Shown here in pieces: positions 16,188 through 25,511 of a stretch of 64,000 bases of DNA. The stretch covers positions 124,001-188,000 of the forward strand of contig CAXXUZ010000002.1 of the NCBI GenBank assembly GCA_963667605.2, given 5' to 3'. Numbering within the stretch: position 1 is the stretch's first letter; each line of letters begins with the position of its first letter. The DNA comes from JADLGL01 sp963667605 (GTDB taxonomy: Bacteria; Pseudomonadota; Alphaproteobacteria; Rhizobiales; Kaistiaceae). The notes under the pieces were generated by a model. The model saw only the letters and a list, made by a program, of their open reading frames with translations, made no database searches and was not told the DNA's origin. The position numbers were made by a program, and so were the translations under genes.

Positions 16188-18440
16188 TCACCGCTGCTTG
16201 CGGCCGCGGCTTCGCCATCTCGCCTTGGTGGTGCGGCGTGGATGGCTGCGCGGCGAAGTTTTCTTACCGCTCGGCCGAGCGCGGCCTTCGCTGAGGAGCT
16301 CAAAACGAAGGGCGCCGGCCAAAGGCGCCACTTCCACCAGGCGGACATCGACGACATCGCCCAATCGGTGTGTCAGGCCACTGTCGTGGCCAGTAATGGA
16401 ATGACGCGTCTCGTCAAAACCGAAATACTCGCGGGCGATCGTTGACACCGGTACGAAGCCGTCGGCTCCGGTTTCGTCAAGTTTCACGAACAATCCGGCG
16501 CGGGTGACACCGGCGATCCGGCCCTGGAAGACCGCGCCGACGCGGTCGGCGAGCCAATGGGCAACGAGCCGGTCGATGGTGTCCCGCTCGGCCGCCATCG
16601 CCCGGCGTTCGGCTGCCGAAATTTCCGCCGCGATCTCGGGGAGCTCGGTTTCGATCCCGGCCGGGAGGCGGCCGCCGCCTAAACCCAGCGCTCCAATCAA
16701 TCCGCGATGGACGATGAGATCGGCGTAACGGCGGATCGGCGAGGTGAAATGGGCATAGCGCATCAGGTTGAGGCCGAAATGGCCGATATTGCTGGGGCTG
16801 TATTCGGCCTGGCTCTGCGTGCGGAGCACCACCTCATGAATCAGTTCGCCGTGCTCGGTTTCCTTGAGCCGCGTCAGGATGCGGTTGAAATGGCTGGGCC
16901 GAAGATTGCCCGATTTCGGAAAGGTGACATCGATCGATTCCAGGAACTGCCGCAACGATTCCAATTTGGCGAGCGAGGGAGCGTCGTGGATGCGGTAGAC
17001 CAGCGGCGATTTCGCCTGTTCGAGGGTTTCGGCCGCGGCGACATTGGCCTGAATCATGAACTCCTCGATCAGGCGATGGGCCTCCGGAGCCTCGCGGATG
17101 ACGATCCGTTCGATCTTGCCGTCCTTGTCGAGCACCACCCTTCGTTCCGGGATTGTGAGCTCGAGCGGCTGGCGCGCGGCCCGGCCGCGAGCGACGGTTT
17201 GATAAGCGCGCCAAAGCGGCGGCAACACCGGTGTGCCGAGTTCGTCGCCGGGCGGGTCTTGGCCGCGATCGAAGGCTTCCTGCGCTGCGGTGTAGGCGAG
17301 ATTGGCAACCGAGCGCATCATGATGCGGTGGAAGCCGTGCGATAATTTTCGGCCTTCGCCATTGAAGATCATCCGCACTGCCAGAGCCGGCCGATCCTTA
17401 CCGACGCGAAGTGAGCAGAGATCGCCGGATAGGCGCTCCGGCAACATCGGCACGACGCGATCGGGAAAATAGACCGAATTGCTGCGGCTTCGGGCTTCGC
17501 GGTCAAGGGTGCTGCCAGGTCGGACGAACCAGCCGACATCGGCGATCGCGACGGTGACGATGAAGCCACCGACATTCTTCGGGTTGTCGTCTGGCGCGGC
17601 ATGAACCGCATCATCGTGATCCTTGGCATCGGGCGGGTCGATGGTAATCAACGGCAGGTGGCGCCAGTCTTCCCGGTGCTTGTCGAGGCGGACCGGCCGC
17701 GCCGCCTTGACTTCGGCGAGCACGGCATCCGGGAATCGGAGCGGAAGGCCATGCGCAAGAATGGCGATCATCGATACGGCTTTCTCGTCCTTCATCGAGC
17801 CGATGACCTCGATGATCTCGGCCTCCGATATGTAGCGCCGCTGGCCGCGCTTGAGCTTGGCGCTGACGAAATCGCCTTCCTTGGCCTTGCCGAGGCCGCC
17901 TTTGATCACCGCCTCGCGCTGCTTGCGATCGATTGGCGCAAGCCGGAGTTCGCTGCCCACCCGGCGGACGACGCCCAGCACCGATTCCGGACGGCGCTCA
18001 AGCAGGCGGATGATCCGGGCGGTGTAGCCGTCATTTTCCGGTGTGATCCGGGCAAGTACGCGGTCGCCAAGGCCCGGGGCCGCCCCCCGGCTACCACGCC
18101 GGCTAAGGATCACGATTCTTGGCGGCGGCCCAGCGGTTTCGTCCCAATCGGCCGGCTCGGCAGCGAGGTCGCCGTCGTTGGTTCGGTCGACGATCGACAA
18201 CACGCCAACAGGAGGCATCGTGCCGGGCCGTTGCATCTTCTTCCGGCGCTTCTCGATCAGCCCTTCGTCGGCGAGTTCCTTTAGCAGCCGCTTCAGTGGG
18301 ACGCGGTCGGTCCCGGTAACACCGAAGGCCCGCGCCAGTTCCCGCTTGCCGGTCTGGCCCGGGTGGTCGGCAATGAAGGCAAGGACCTCTTGACGGCTCG
18401 GCAATTTGGTCCTGGAGATCCGATTGGGCTTACGCGCCAT
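16188..18440 (-). CDS. rnr: Ribonuclease R
   Basis: 750 residues, a normal length for RNase R. An N-terminal winged-helix region (LPSRQEVLAFIADHPGQTGK) is followed by cold-shock domains, then the RNB catalytic domain with LITIDPPDAKDHDDAVHA (the Asp cluster that holds magnesium), MLPERLSGDLCSLRVGKDRP and RYAHFTSPIRRYADLIVHR. An S1 domain follows (GRIAGVTRAGLFVKLDETGA) with a very basic tail. It degrades structured RNA 3' to 5' without help. It lies 45 bases downstream of topA on the same strand, as is usual in this group. Confidence 0.95.
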   Translation of the reverse strand: MARKPNRISRTKLPSRQEVLAFIADHPGQTGKRELARAFGVTGTDRVPLKRLLKELADEGLIEKRRKKMQRPGTMPPVGVLSIVDRTNDGDLAAEPADWDETAGPPPRIVILSRRGSRGAAPGLGDRVLARITPENDGYTARIIRLLERRPESVLGVVRRVGSELRLAPIDRKQREAVIKGGLGKAKEGDFVSAKLKRGQRRYISEAEIIEVIGSMKDEKAVSMIAILAHGLPLRFPDAVLAEVKAARPVRLDKHREDWRHLPLITIDPPDAKDHDDAVHAAPDDNPKNVGGFIVTVAIADVGWFVRPGSTLDREARSRSNSVYFPDRVVPMLPERLSGDLCSLRVGKDRPALAVRMIFNGEGRKLSHGFHRIMMRSVANLAYTAAQEAFDRGQDPPGDELGTPVLPPLWRAYQTVARGRAARQPLELTIPERRVVLDKDGKIERIVIREAPEAHRLIEEFMIQANVAAAETLEQAKSPLVYRIHDAPSLAKLESLRQFLESIDVTFPKSGNLRPSHFNRILTRLKETEHGELIHEVVLRTQSQAEYSPSNIGHFGLNLMRYAHFTSPIRRYADLIVHRGLIGALGLGGGRLPAGIETELPEIAAEISAAERRAMAAERDTIDRLVAHWLADRVGAVFQGRIAGVTRAGLFVKLDETGADGFVPVSTIAREYFGFDETRHSITGHDSGLTHRLGDVVDVRLVEVAPLAGALRFELLSEGRARPSGKKTSPRSHPRRTTKARWRSRGRKQR

Positions 18441-18485
18441 GGAGGGAACCCCGGATCACGAGGGACCGCCTTTTGAGTCTCATCC

Positions 18486-21122
18486 CTAGCCGGCCGAAGC
18501 CGTATCAGACGTGCGAGCGGGCTTGGTCGCTTTGGCCTTGCCGCCCGACTTCGGCGAACTCTTCTTCTTGGCCGGGCCACGACGACCGCGCTTGGCCGTG
18601 CCAGCTGCTGCCTTTTTGGCAATCAAGTCCAGGGCAACCTTAAGCGTCACCGCCTCCGGGTTGGAACCGCGCGGCAGGGTCGCGTTGATTTTGCCGTGAT
18701 TTAGGTACGGGCCGTAGCGCCCAGCGCGAACCGTTATTTCGCCACCGCCGTCAGGATGCCCGCCCAGCGATTTGATCAGCGCCGGAGCGCCGCGCCGACT
18801 GCCGCTTTCCTTCTTCTCGGCGATAAGGGTAACGGCGCGGTTGAGGCCGACCGAGAACACCTCTTCCACCGAGTCAAGATTGGCATAGGTGCCGTCATGG
18901 AGGACGAACGGGCCATATCGGCCGATGCCGGCGGTGATCGGGTTGCCGGTCTCCGGATGATTCCCGATTTCGCGCGGCAGCGACAAAAGGGTCAGCGCGG
19001 TATCGAGGTCGATCGTCGCCGGCTCGAAAACGCCCGGAATGTTGGCCCGCTTGGGTTTCTCATCGCCTTCCGGTTCGCCGAGCTGAAGATAGGGGCCGAA
19101 GCGCCCGACCCTTACCGTTACTTCAAATCCTGATTCAGGATCAAGGCCGATGACCCTTGGCCCATCGCCGTTTTCGTCGGCGGCGTTTTGGCTTTCGCCG
19201 GACATCGCCAGCTGCCTGGTGTAGCGACATTCAGGATAGTTGGAACAGCCAATGAAAGCACCGTATTTGCCGAGTTTCAGCGACAGGCGACCAGTGCCGC
19301 AACTGGGGCACTGCCGCGGGTCGCTGCCATCGCCCTTGTCGGGGAATATGTGTGGGCTGAGCAGTTGGTTGAGCGCCTCCAGCACCTCAGCGACGCGGAG
19401 ATCCTTGATATTGCTGACCTCGGCGGAGAAGTCGTGCCAGAAATCACGAAGAACCTCCCGCCAGGAGAGTTCGCCGGCCGATATCTTGTCGAGCTTCTCC
19501 TCCAGATCGGCGGTAAAATCATATTCGACATAGCGACCGAAGAAACTCTCGAGGAATGCGGTGACCAGCCGGCCTTTGTCCTCCGGCACAAGGCGTTTCT
19601 TTTCGAGCCGGACATAGCCCCGATCACGCAGGACTGAGAGCGTAGCGGTGTAGGTCGAGGGCCGGCCGATGCCTAGTTCCTCCATCTTCTTGATCAGCGT
19701 CGCTTCGGTGTATCGTGCCGGCGGTTCGGTGAAATGCTGCTCGGTGGCGATGCCGCGCGGGCTCAGACGATCGCCGGAGCCCATCTCCGGCAGCCTCACC
19801 GAATCGTCGTCGTCGTCGTCGTCGCGCCCCTCCTGATAGAGGGTGAGGAAGCCGTTGAATTTGATCACTTGGCCGGTAGCGCGGAGGTTCACTTCCCGGC
19901 CATCATTGCGGGCGAGGATTTCGGCGGTGGTGCGCTCGATCTCCGCCGAGGCCATTTGACTGGCGACGGTTCGTTTCCAGATCAGATCGTAAAGCTTGGC
20001 CTGGTCTGGTTCGAGCACCCGCACCACCGATGACGGCGTTCGCCGGGCCTCGGTTGGGCGGATCGCCTCATGCGCCTCCTGCGCGTTCTTGGCCTTGGTC
20101 TTGTAAAGCCGTGGCTCACCTGGGACGTAGCGGTCGCCGAAATCGCGGCTGATAAGTTTGCGGATGCCGCCGACCGCCTCCGGCGCCATGTCGACGCCGT
20201 CGGTCCGCATATAGGTTATCAGGCCGACGGTCTCGCCATCCAGCTCGGCGCCTTCATAAAGGCGCTGAGCGATCTGCATTGTTCGCGCGGCGGTGAAACC
20301 GAGCTTCCGCGAAGCTTCCTGCTGCAGGGTCGAGGTGATGAAGGGTGGATAGGGGTTGCGTTTCTGGGCCTTGGCCTCAACCGAGGCGACCGAGAAGTCG
20401 GCATTTCTCAGCGCCGATTCAATGTCCCGCGCCGAGGCTTCATCGTGGATATCCAGGCGTCCAAGCTTGTTGCCGTCGGCGCCAACGACGCGGCAGGTGA
20501 AGCCGGCGTGCTGCGGAGTCTCCAGGGTCGCGGCGATCGACCAATATTCCTGCGGCTTGAAGATCTCAATTTCATTCTCGCGGTCGCAGACGAGGCGGAG
20601 CGCGACCGACTGAACGCGGCCGGCCGAGCGGGCGCCCGGCAGCTTTCGCCACAGCACCGGCGACAGAGTGAAGCCGACGAGATAATCGAGCGCGCGGCGG
20701 GCTAGATAAGCGTCGACGAGATCCGAATCGACCACTCGTGGATTGGCGATTGCGTCGAGAACGGCCTGTTTGGTAACGGCGTTGAAGACGACTCGTTCGA
20801 TCGGCTTGTCTTTCAGTGCGTTGCGCGAACGCAACACTTCGAGGACGTGCCAGGAGATCGCTTCGCCTTCGCGATCGGGGTCGGTAGCGAGGATCACGCG
20901 GTCGGATTCCTTCACCGCACGGGTGATCTCCGACAACCGTTTCTTTGCCTTGGCATCGATCGCCCAGATCATCGCGAAGTCCTCGTCGGGGCGGACCGAA
21001 CCGTCCTTGGCCGGGAGATCGCGGACATGGCCATAGGAGGCCAGAACCTCGTAGTCCCGTCCGAGATATTTGTTTATACTCTTCGCCTTGGCCGGTGATT
21101 CGACGATTACTAAGTGCTTCAA
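18486..21122 (-). CDS. topA: DNA topoisomerase I
   Basis: About 878 residues. I chose TTG at 21122 so the protein begins MKHLVIVESPAKAKSINKYL, the usual start; the frame continues upstream without homology. Toprim acidic motif in ATDPDREGEAISWH, active-site Tyr in GLITYMRTDGVDM, a zinc-finger-like CPSCGTGRLSLKLGKYGAFI with CSNYPEC, repeated KYGPY/GRYGPFV-type C-terminal domains, and a Lys/Ala-rich tail. It relaxes negative supercoils by cutting one strand. An Asp run (six consecutive GAC/GAT codons) lies near residue 450. dprA and plsY are upstream. Confidence 0.95.
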   Translation of the reverse strand: MKHLVIVESPAKAKSINKYLGRDYEVLASYGHVRDLPAKDGSVRPDEDFAMIWAIDAKAKKRLSEITRAVKESDRVILATDPDREGEAISWHVLEVLRSRNALKDKPIERVVFNAVTKQAVLDAIANPRVVDSDLVDAYLARRALDYLVGFTLSPVLWRKLPGARSAGRVQSVALRLVCDRENEIEIFKPQEYWSIAATLETPQHAGFTCRVVGADGNKLGRLDIHDEASARDIESALRNADFSVASVEAKAQKRNPYPPFITSTLQQEASRKLGFTAARTMQIAQRLYEGAELDGETVGLITYMRTDGVDMAPEAVGGIRKLISRDFGDRYVPGEPRLYKTKAKNAQEAHEAIRPTEARRTPSSVVRVLEPDQAKLYDLIWKRTVASQMASAEIERTTAEILARNDGREVNLRATGQVIKFNGFLTLYQEGRDDDDDDDSVRLPEMGSGDRLSPRGIATEQHFTEPPARYTEATLIKKMEELGIGRPSTYTATLSVLRDRGYVRLEKKRLVPEDKGRLVTAFLESFFGRYVEYDFTADLEEKLDKISAGELSWREVLRDFWHDFSAEVSNIKDLRVAEVLEALNQLLSPHIFPDKGDGSDPRQCPSCGTGRLSLKLGKYGAFIGCSNYPECRYTRQLAMSGESQNAADENGDGPRVIGLDPESGFEVTVRVGRFGPYLQLGEPEGDEKPKRANIPGVFEPATIDLDTALTLLSLPREIGNHPETGNPITAGIGRYGPFVLHDGTYANLDSVEEVFSVGLNRAVTLIAEKKESGSRRGAPALIKSLGGHPDGGGEITVRAGRYGPYLNHGKINATLPRGSNPEAVTLKVALDLIAKKAAAGTAKRGRRGPAKKKSSPKSGGKAKATKPARTSDTASAG

Positions 21123-21275
21123 ATCCAGCGATCCTGGCGGTCGGGAGGGGCGGCTCGCCAATTTTTCGAGCCGTCTTGCGGCCGCAGGACAATCATCATC
21201 GGAGGTTGACTGTCAATAAATTGCTGTCGGCGCCGTCCGTCCGGGGTGGCAAATAGGTATGTTGACGGCCGCTGT

Positions 21276-22406
21276 CTAGATCAGCGACACCCGCTGCCCA
21301 GCGTGGCGTTCGATCCGGCCGGCGAGGTCGAGTTCGATCAGCACCAATTGTACCTCGCTCGGCCTCAGTCCGGTAAACCGGATAACCTCGTCGATCTCGA
21401 TCGGGGCTGCGTCGAGGGCCTCGATCACCTTGCCGCGTGCGGTCTCGGGATTGTCATTAGGGCCGGGCGGCGAGACGTCGCGTTCGCGCAACGGCCTCTC
21501 CAGAGCCGGCATTGGCGAGGCGAGCATCGGTTCGACCACCGAAACGATGTCATCCACATTGGTGGTGACGACGGCCAGGTCCTTGAGCAGGCGATTGGTG
21601 CCGACGGCTCTGGGATCGAGTGGCGAGCCGGGGACAGCGAAGACAATTCGGCCCTGCTCGGCGGCGAAGCGGGCGGTGATCAACGAGCCGGACCGATCCG
21701 CCGCCTCGATGATGACGACGCCGAGGACGAGGCCGGAGACGATCCGGTTGCGGCGCGGAAGTCGCGGGCGCGGGGGTCGAGACCAAAAGGCATTTCGCCG
21801 ACGAGGCCACCGCCGGCGGCAAGGATGCGGTCGGCAAGCGGAATGTTTTCCGGCGGATAGATTCGGTCGATACCGCCGGCCATCACCGCGACGGTGCCGC
21901 CGCCAAGGGCCGCTTCCTGGGCCGTCGCGTCGATGCCACGGGCGAGGCCGGAGACAACGACAAAGCCACGCTCACCGAGGCTCGCCGCAATCATCGCCAT
22001 GAATTTCCGGCCGCTGACGGAGGCGTTTCGCGAGCCGACGATGGCGATCATCGGCCGGCTGAAAATGACCGCGCCGCCCCGTACTGTGAGCAATGGCGGC
22101 GCGGTGTCGATCTGTCGAAGCCAAGGCGGATAGTCGGGCTCGTCAATGGCGATCAGCCGGGCGCCGATCTTGTCGATGCTGGCGAATTCCCGCTCAGCAT
22201 CTTCATGCTTGCAGATGCGGATCTGGCGACCCGACTCGGCGCGATAGTTCCGGCAGTGCTTGAAGAGCGACCTCGGCCGAGCCGTAATTGTCGACGAGGT
22301 CGCGGAAAGTTATCGGGCCGACATTGTCGCTACGGATGAGGCGGAGCCAGGCAAGTTTCTGCTCATCTGAAAGGAACTCGCTGGTGGGGGCATCGCTCCG
22401 GGTCAT
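21276..22406 (-). pseudogene. dprA: DNA-processing protein DprA, two frameshifts
   Basis: The gene starts at ATG 22406, overlapping the plsY stop. Frame one gives EQKLAWLRLIRSDNVGPITF; homology passes to another frame at about 22225-22260 and continues with MIAIVGSRNASVSGRKFMAM, GFVVVSGLARGIDATAQEA and GGIDRIYPPENIPLA (the Rossmann core that binds single-stranded DNA). At about 21750 it passes to a third frame, RNRIVSGLVLGVVIIEAADR, then GRIVFAVPGSPLDP and a winged-helix C-terminus. The second break is explained by one base missing where FPRRNR is expected. As read, no full DprA is made, so transformation would be affected. Consensus error is possible. Confidence 0.85.
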
Positions 22407-23020
22407 GCCCGGCCACCGATGCGGCTTTCCTTGCCGGCGAGAAGCCGCCTGATATTGCCGAGATGGCGAAGCCAGAGAATGAGAGCAATGCCGGCCGTCA
22501 TCGCCGCCCATTCCGGCTTGCCTGTGACGAGCATCATTAGCGGCACGGTGAGGCTTGCGGAGAGCGCCGCCAACGACGAATAGCGCAGCGTGATCGCGAC
22601 TCCGACCCAGACCGCGGCGAACAATGCTGCCGCTGGCCAATACAGGCCGAGCGAAACGCCGAGATAGGTGGCCACGCCCTTGCCGCCCCGAAAGCCGATC
22701 CAGATCGGGAAGACATGCCCAACAAAGGCACCAATTCCAGCAGCTCCGGCGAGGAACCCGTCCCACCAGACTCCGGCGAGAATAACCGCAATCGTTCCCT
22801 TCGCCGCGTCGAGGACGAAGGTGAGGATCGCGAGATCGCGGCGGCCGGTCCTCAGCACATTGGTGGCGCCGATGTTGCGAGAGCCGATGTCGCGAATATC
22901 GCCGAGCCCGGCGAAGCGGGTGAAGATCAGACCGAACGGGACCGAGCCGATGAAATAACCGACGATTCCGGCGAGCAACAGTGCCGCGACCGATTGCTCA
23001 TATATCGTCGGATCGACCAT
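22403..23020 (-). CDS. plsY: Glycerol-3-phosphate acyltransferase PlsY
   Basis: 205 residues, five to six membrane segments. Family motifs are present: IGSVPFGLIFTRFAG, DIGSRNIGATNVLRTG (acyl-phosphate/glycerol-phosphate loop) and GFRGGKGVATYLGV. PlsY moves the acyl group from acyl-phosphate to glycerol-3-phosphate, the first step of phospholipid synthesis, at the inner membrane. Located between pyrC (72 bases upstream) and dprA (4-base overlap), matching the conserved pyrB-pyrC-plsY-dprA-topA order. Confidence 0.95.
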   Translation of the reverse strand: MVDPTIYEQSVAALLLAGIVGYFIGSVPFGLIFTRFAGLGDIRDIGSRNIGATNVLRTGRRDLAILTFVLDAAKGTIAVILAGVWWDGFLAGAAGIGAFVGHVFPIWIGFRGGKGVATYLGVSLGLYWPAAALFAAVWVGVAITLRYSSLAALSASLTVPLMMLVTGKPEWAAMTAGIALILWLRHLGNIRRLLAGKESRIGGRA

Positions 23021-23092
23021 GCGCGACTCCTGAGCGCCACCGCTCGCGTAAAGCCGTTCGGTTCGGCGAAGTCAGTGCTGCCGGCTTTCCCA

Positions 23093-24442
23093 TCAAAGAC
23101 CAGGCTTGGGAGCGCCCTCGCCAGCATCGGGACGGTAGCTGTACACCATCCGCCCGGCAACGATGGTGTGAAGTATCCGGCCCTGGAAGCGGGCGCCGTC
23201 AAACGGGGTGTTCTTCGAGCGCGATCGCAATTGGTCGGCGTCGAGGATCCAAGGTTGGTTAGGATCGAAGATCACGAGGTCGGCCGGCGAGCCGGGGGCG
23301 AGTCGGCCGGTCTCAAGTCCGAGCAACTCCGCCGGTCTGGTGGTGAGCGCTCGGATCAAGGTGACGAGATCGACCGAGCCGTCATGGAAGAGGCGGAGTG
23401 CCGCCGGCAACAGGGTCTCGAGCCCGACTGCGCCGTCAGCGGCTTCCTCGAAGGGGTGGCGTTTGGTATCGACATCCTGAGGGTCATGGCTGGAAACGAT
23501 GACGTCGATGTCACCAGCGGCGACGCCGGAGATCATGGCCTGACGATCGTCCTCACTGCGGAGCGGCGGCGACAGTTTGAAGAAGGTGCGATAGGGCCCG
23601 ACGTCGTTTTCGTTCAACGTCAGATGGTTAATCGAGACGGCACAACTGGCAGCGATGCCATCTGCCTTGGTGCGACGCATCACTTCGAGCGACGGTGCGC
23701 ATGAGATTTGTGCCGCGTGATAGCGGGCGCCGGTGAGGCCGACGAGGCGGACGTCGCGCTCCAGCATGATCGTTTCGGCCTCTCTTGGGATGCCGGGGAG
23801 GCCGAGCCGGGTGGCGGTTTCGCTTTCATTCATAACGCCGGCGCCGGCGAGATTGCGATCGGCCGGATGGTGCATCACCAACGCGCCGAAATCACGAGCA
23901 TAGGACAGCGCCCGCCGCATCAAAAGCGCGTTCATCACGCTGTTGCGGCCGTCGCTGAGGGCGACCGCACCAGCTTCGATGAGGAGGCCGAATTCGGTGA
24001 TTTCCTTGCCAGCAAGGGATTCGGTCAAAGCCGCAGCGGGGAGCACCCGGACCGATGCAGTGTCACGAGCGCGCCGGATGATGAAATCGACGAGCGCCGC
24101 ATCGTCGATCACCGGATCGGTGTCGGGCATGGTGACGATGGTGGTGACACCGCCGGCGGCGGCTGCTTGGCCGGCGGAGGCGAGGGTCTCGCGGTGCTCG
24201 CCGCCGGGCTCGCCGACTAAGACCCGCATGTCGATCAGGCCCGGTGCGATCACCGCGCCATGGCAGTCGATGATCTCGGCGCCTTCAGGCGGTTCGGCGG
24301 TTGCCGCTGAGCCGCCGGTACCGACGATCCTGCCATTGGCGACGATCGCGCCGCCATGCTCGTCGATGTCACGCGATGGATCGACGATGCGGGCATTCTT
24401 GAAGAACAGGGGAGGCGGGCTGTTTGCGGTGTCGCCGATCAT
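23093..24442 (-). CDS. pyrC: Dihydroorotase-like protein, probably non-catalytic partner of PyrB
   Basis: 449 residues with the amidohydrolase fold. The metal-site motif of active dihydroorotases (DxHxH after PGLID) is DMRVLVGEPG here, so both first-strand His ligands are absent; the later motifs are also altered (INHLTLNE, SSHDPQDVDT in place of TDHAPH). This is the PyrX-like form, common beside pyrB in alphaproteobacteria, which shapes the aspartate carbamoyltransferase complex without catalysing the reaction. Its start overlaps the pyrB stop by four bases. An active dihydroorotase would need to be elsewhere. The non-catalytic role is inferred from residues. Confidence 0.8.
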   Translation of the reverse strand: MIGDTANSPPPLFFKNARIVDPSRDIDEHGGAIVANGRIVGTGGSAATAEPPEGAEIIDCHGAVIAPGLIDMRVLVGEPGGEHRETLASAGQAAAAGGVTTIVTMPDTDPVIDDAALVDFIIRRARDTASVRVLPAAALTESLAGKEITEFGLLIEAGAVALSDGRNSVMNALLMRRALSYARDFGALVMHHPADRNLAGAGVMNESETATRLGLPGIPREAETIMLERDVRLVGLTGARYHAAQISCAPSLEVMRRTKADGIAASCAVSINHLTLNENDVGPYRTFFKLSPPLRSEDDRQAMISGVAAGDIDVIVSSHDPQDVDTKRHPFEEAADGAVGLETLLPAALRLFHDGSVDLVTLIRALTTRPAELLGLETGRLAPGSPADLVIFDPNQPWILDADQLRSRSKNTPFDGARFQGRILHTIVAGRMVYSYRPDAGEGAPKPGL

Positions 24443-25398
24443 GAGGCGCGCTCCGGTGCGGCCACCGACAGCGATTGCAACACCGCCATCCGCACCGCGA
24501 CACCCATCTCGACTTGTTCGCGGATCAGGCTGTGCGTGCCGTCGGCGACGTCGGAGGCGATTTCGACGCCGCGATTGATTGGGCCCGGATGCATCACCAA
24601 TGCGTCGGGGTTGGCGGCCGCGAGCTTGCCGGCGTCGAGGCCGTAGAAGCGGAAATATTCCCGCGCCGAAGGAACGAAGGAAGAGTGCATCCGTTCGTGT
24701 TGGAGGCGGAGCATCATCACAACATCAACGTCGCGGAGCCCTTTTGCCAGGTCGGTGAAGACCTCGACGCCGAGACGCTCGACCGCCGGCGGCATCAAAT
24801 TGGAAGGGCCGATCACGCGGACGCTGGCGCCCAGCGTATTGAGGGCGAGAATGTTGGAGCGGGCAACGCGGCTGTGCAGAATATCGCCGCAGATCGCCAC
24901 CAAGAGGCCGTCGATCCGGCCTCTGTGGCGGCGCATTGTGAGTGCATCGAGGAGAGCCTGAGTTGGGTGCTCATGAGCACCGTCGCCGGCGTTGACGACC
25001 GAGCAGGAAACTTTCTGCGCCAAGAGTTCGGCTGCCCCGGCGGAGTGATGGCGGACGACGAGAATATCGGGGCGCATGGCGTTGAGCGACACGGCGGTGT
25101 CGATCAGCGTCTCGCCCTTGTTCACCGCCGAACTCGCCACTGCCATGTTCATGACATCGGCACCCAGCCGCTTGCCGGCCAGTTCGAATGAGGACTGGGT
25201 GCGGGTCGAGGCTTCGAAGAAGAGATTGATCAGCGTCTGCCCGGCAAGGATGGTCTTCTTCTTGGTCGCTCCGCCGTCGGTGAGGATTTCAGCTTCGGCG
25301 CGATCGAGGAGATCGACGATCTCTTCGCGGCCGAGTCCTTCGATCCCCAACAAGTGGCGCCGGATGAGCCGAGCCGAGGGATCGGAGACAGTGTTCAT
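24439..25398 (-). CDS. pyrB: Aspartate carbamoyltransferase catalytic chain
   Basis: 319 residues from ATG 25398 (MNTVSDPSARLIRRHLLGIE). Carbamoyl-phosphate loop FEASTRTQSSFELAGKRLGA, HPTQALLDALTMRRHRG, and C-terminal VMHPGPINRGVEI. It forms carbamoyl-aspartate, the committed step of pyrimidine synthesis. It overlaps the PyrX-like pyrC by four bases, so the two are co-translated. No pyrI regulatory chain is nearby. Upstream 113 bases separate it from the divergent AidB-like gene. Confidence 0.95.
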   Translation of the reverse strand: MNTVSDPSARLIRRHLLGIEGLGREEIVDLLDRAEAEILTDGGATKKKTILAGQTLINLFFEASTRTQSSFELAGKRLGADVMNMAVASSAVNKGETLIDTAVSLNAMRPDILVVRHHSAGAAELLAQKVSCSVVNAGDGAHEHPTQALLDALTMRRHRGRIDGLLVAICGDILHSRVARSNILALNTLGASVRVIGPSNLMPPAVERLGVEVFTDLAKGLRDVDVVMMLRLQHERMHSSFVPSAREYFRFYGLDAGKLAAANPDALVMHPGPINRGVEIASDVADGTHSLIREQVEMGVAVRMAVLQSLSVAAPERAS

Positions 25399-25511
25399 CA
25401 AAGCGAGCCCTATAGGGTAAGTTTGTGTTTGCGGCAAGTTTGGGGCCGCTGCCACAATGCGTTAACTATACTATCCTAAGTGTTTGCTGCGGCAGGATGC
25501 CGGAGCGATTG

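Noticed and set aside
19801..19824. TCGTCG triplet run in topA as a special repeat
   Set aside because: It is a coding Asp run in topA, not a separate feature.
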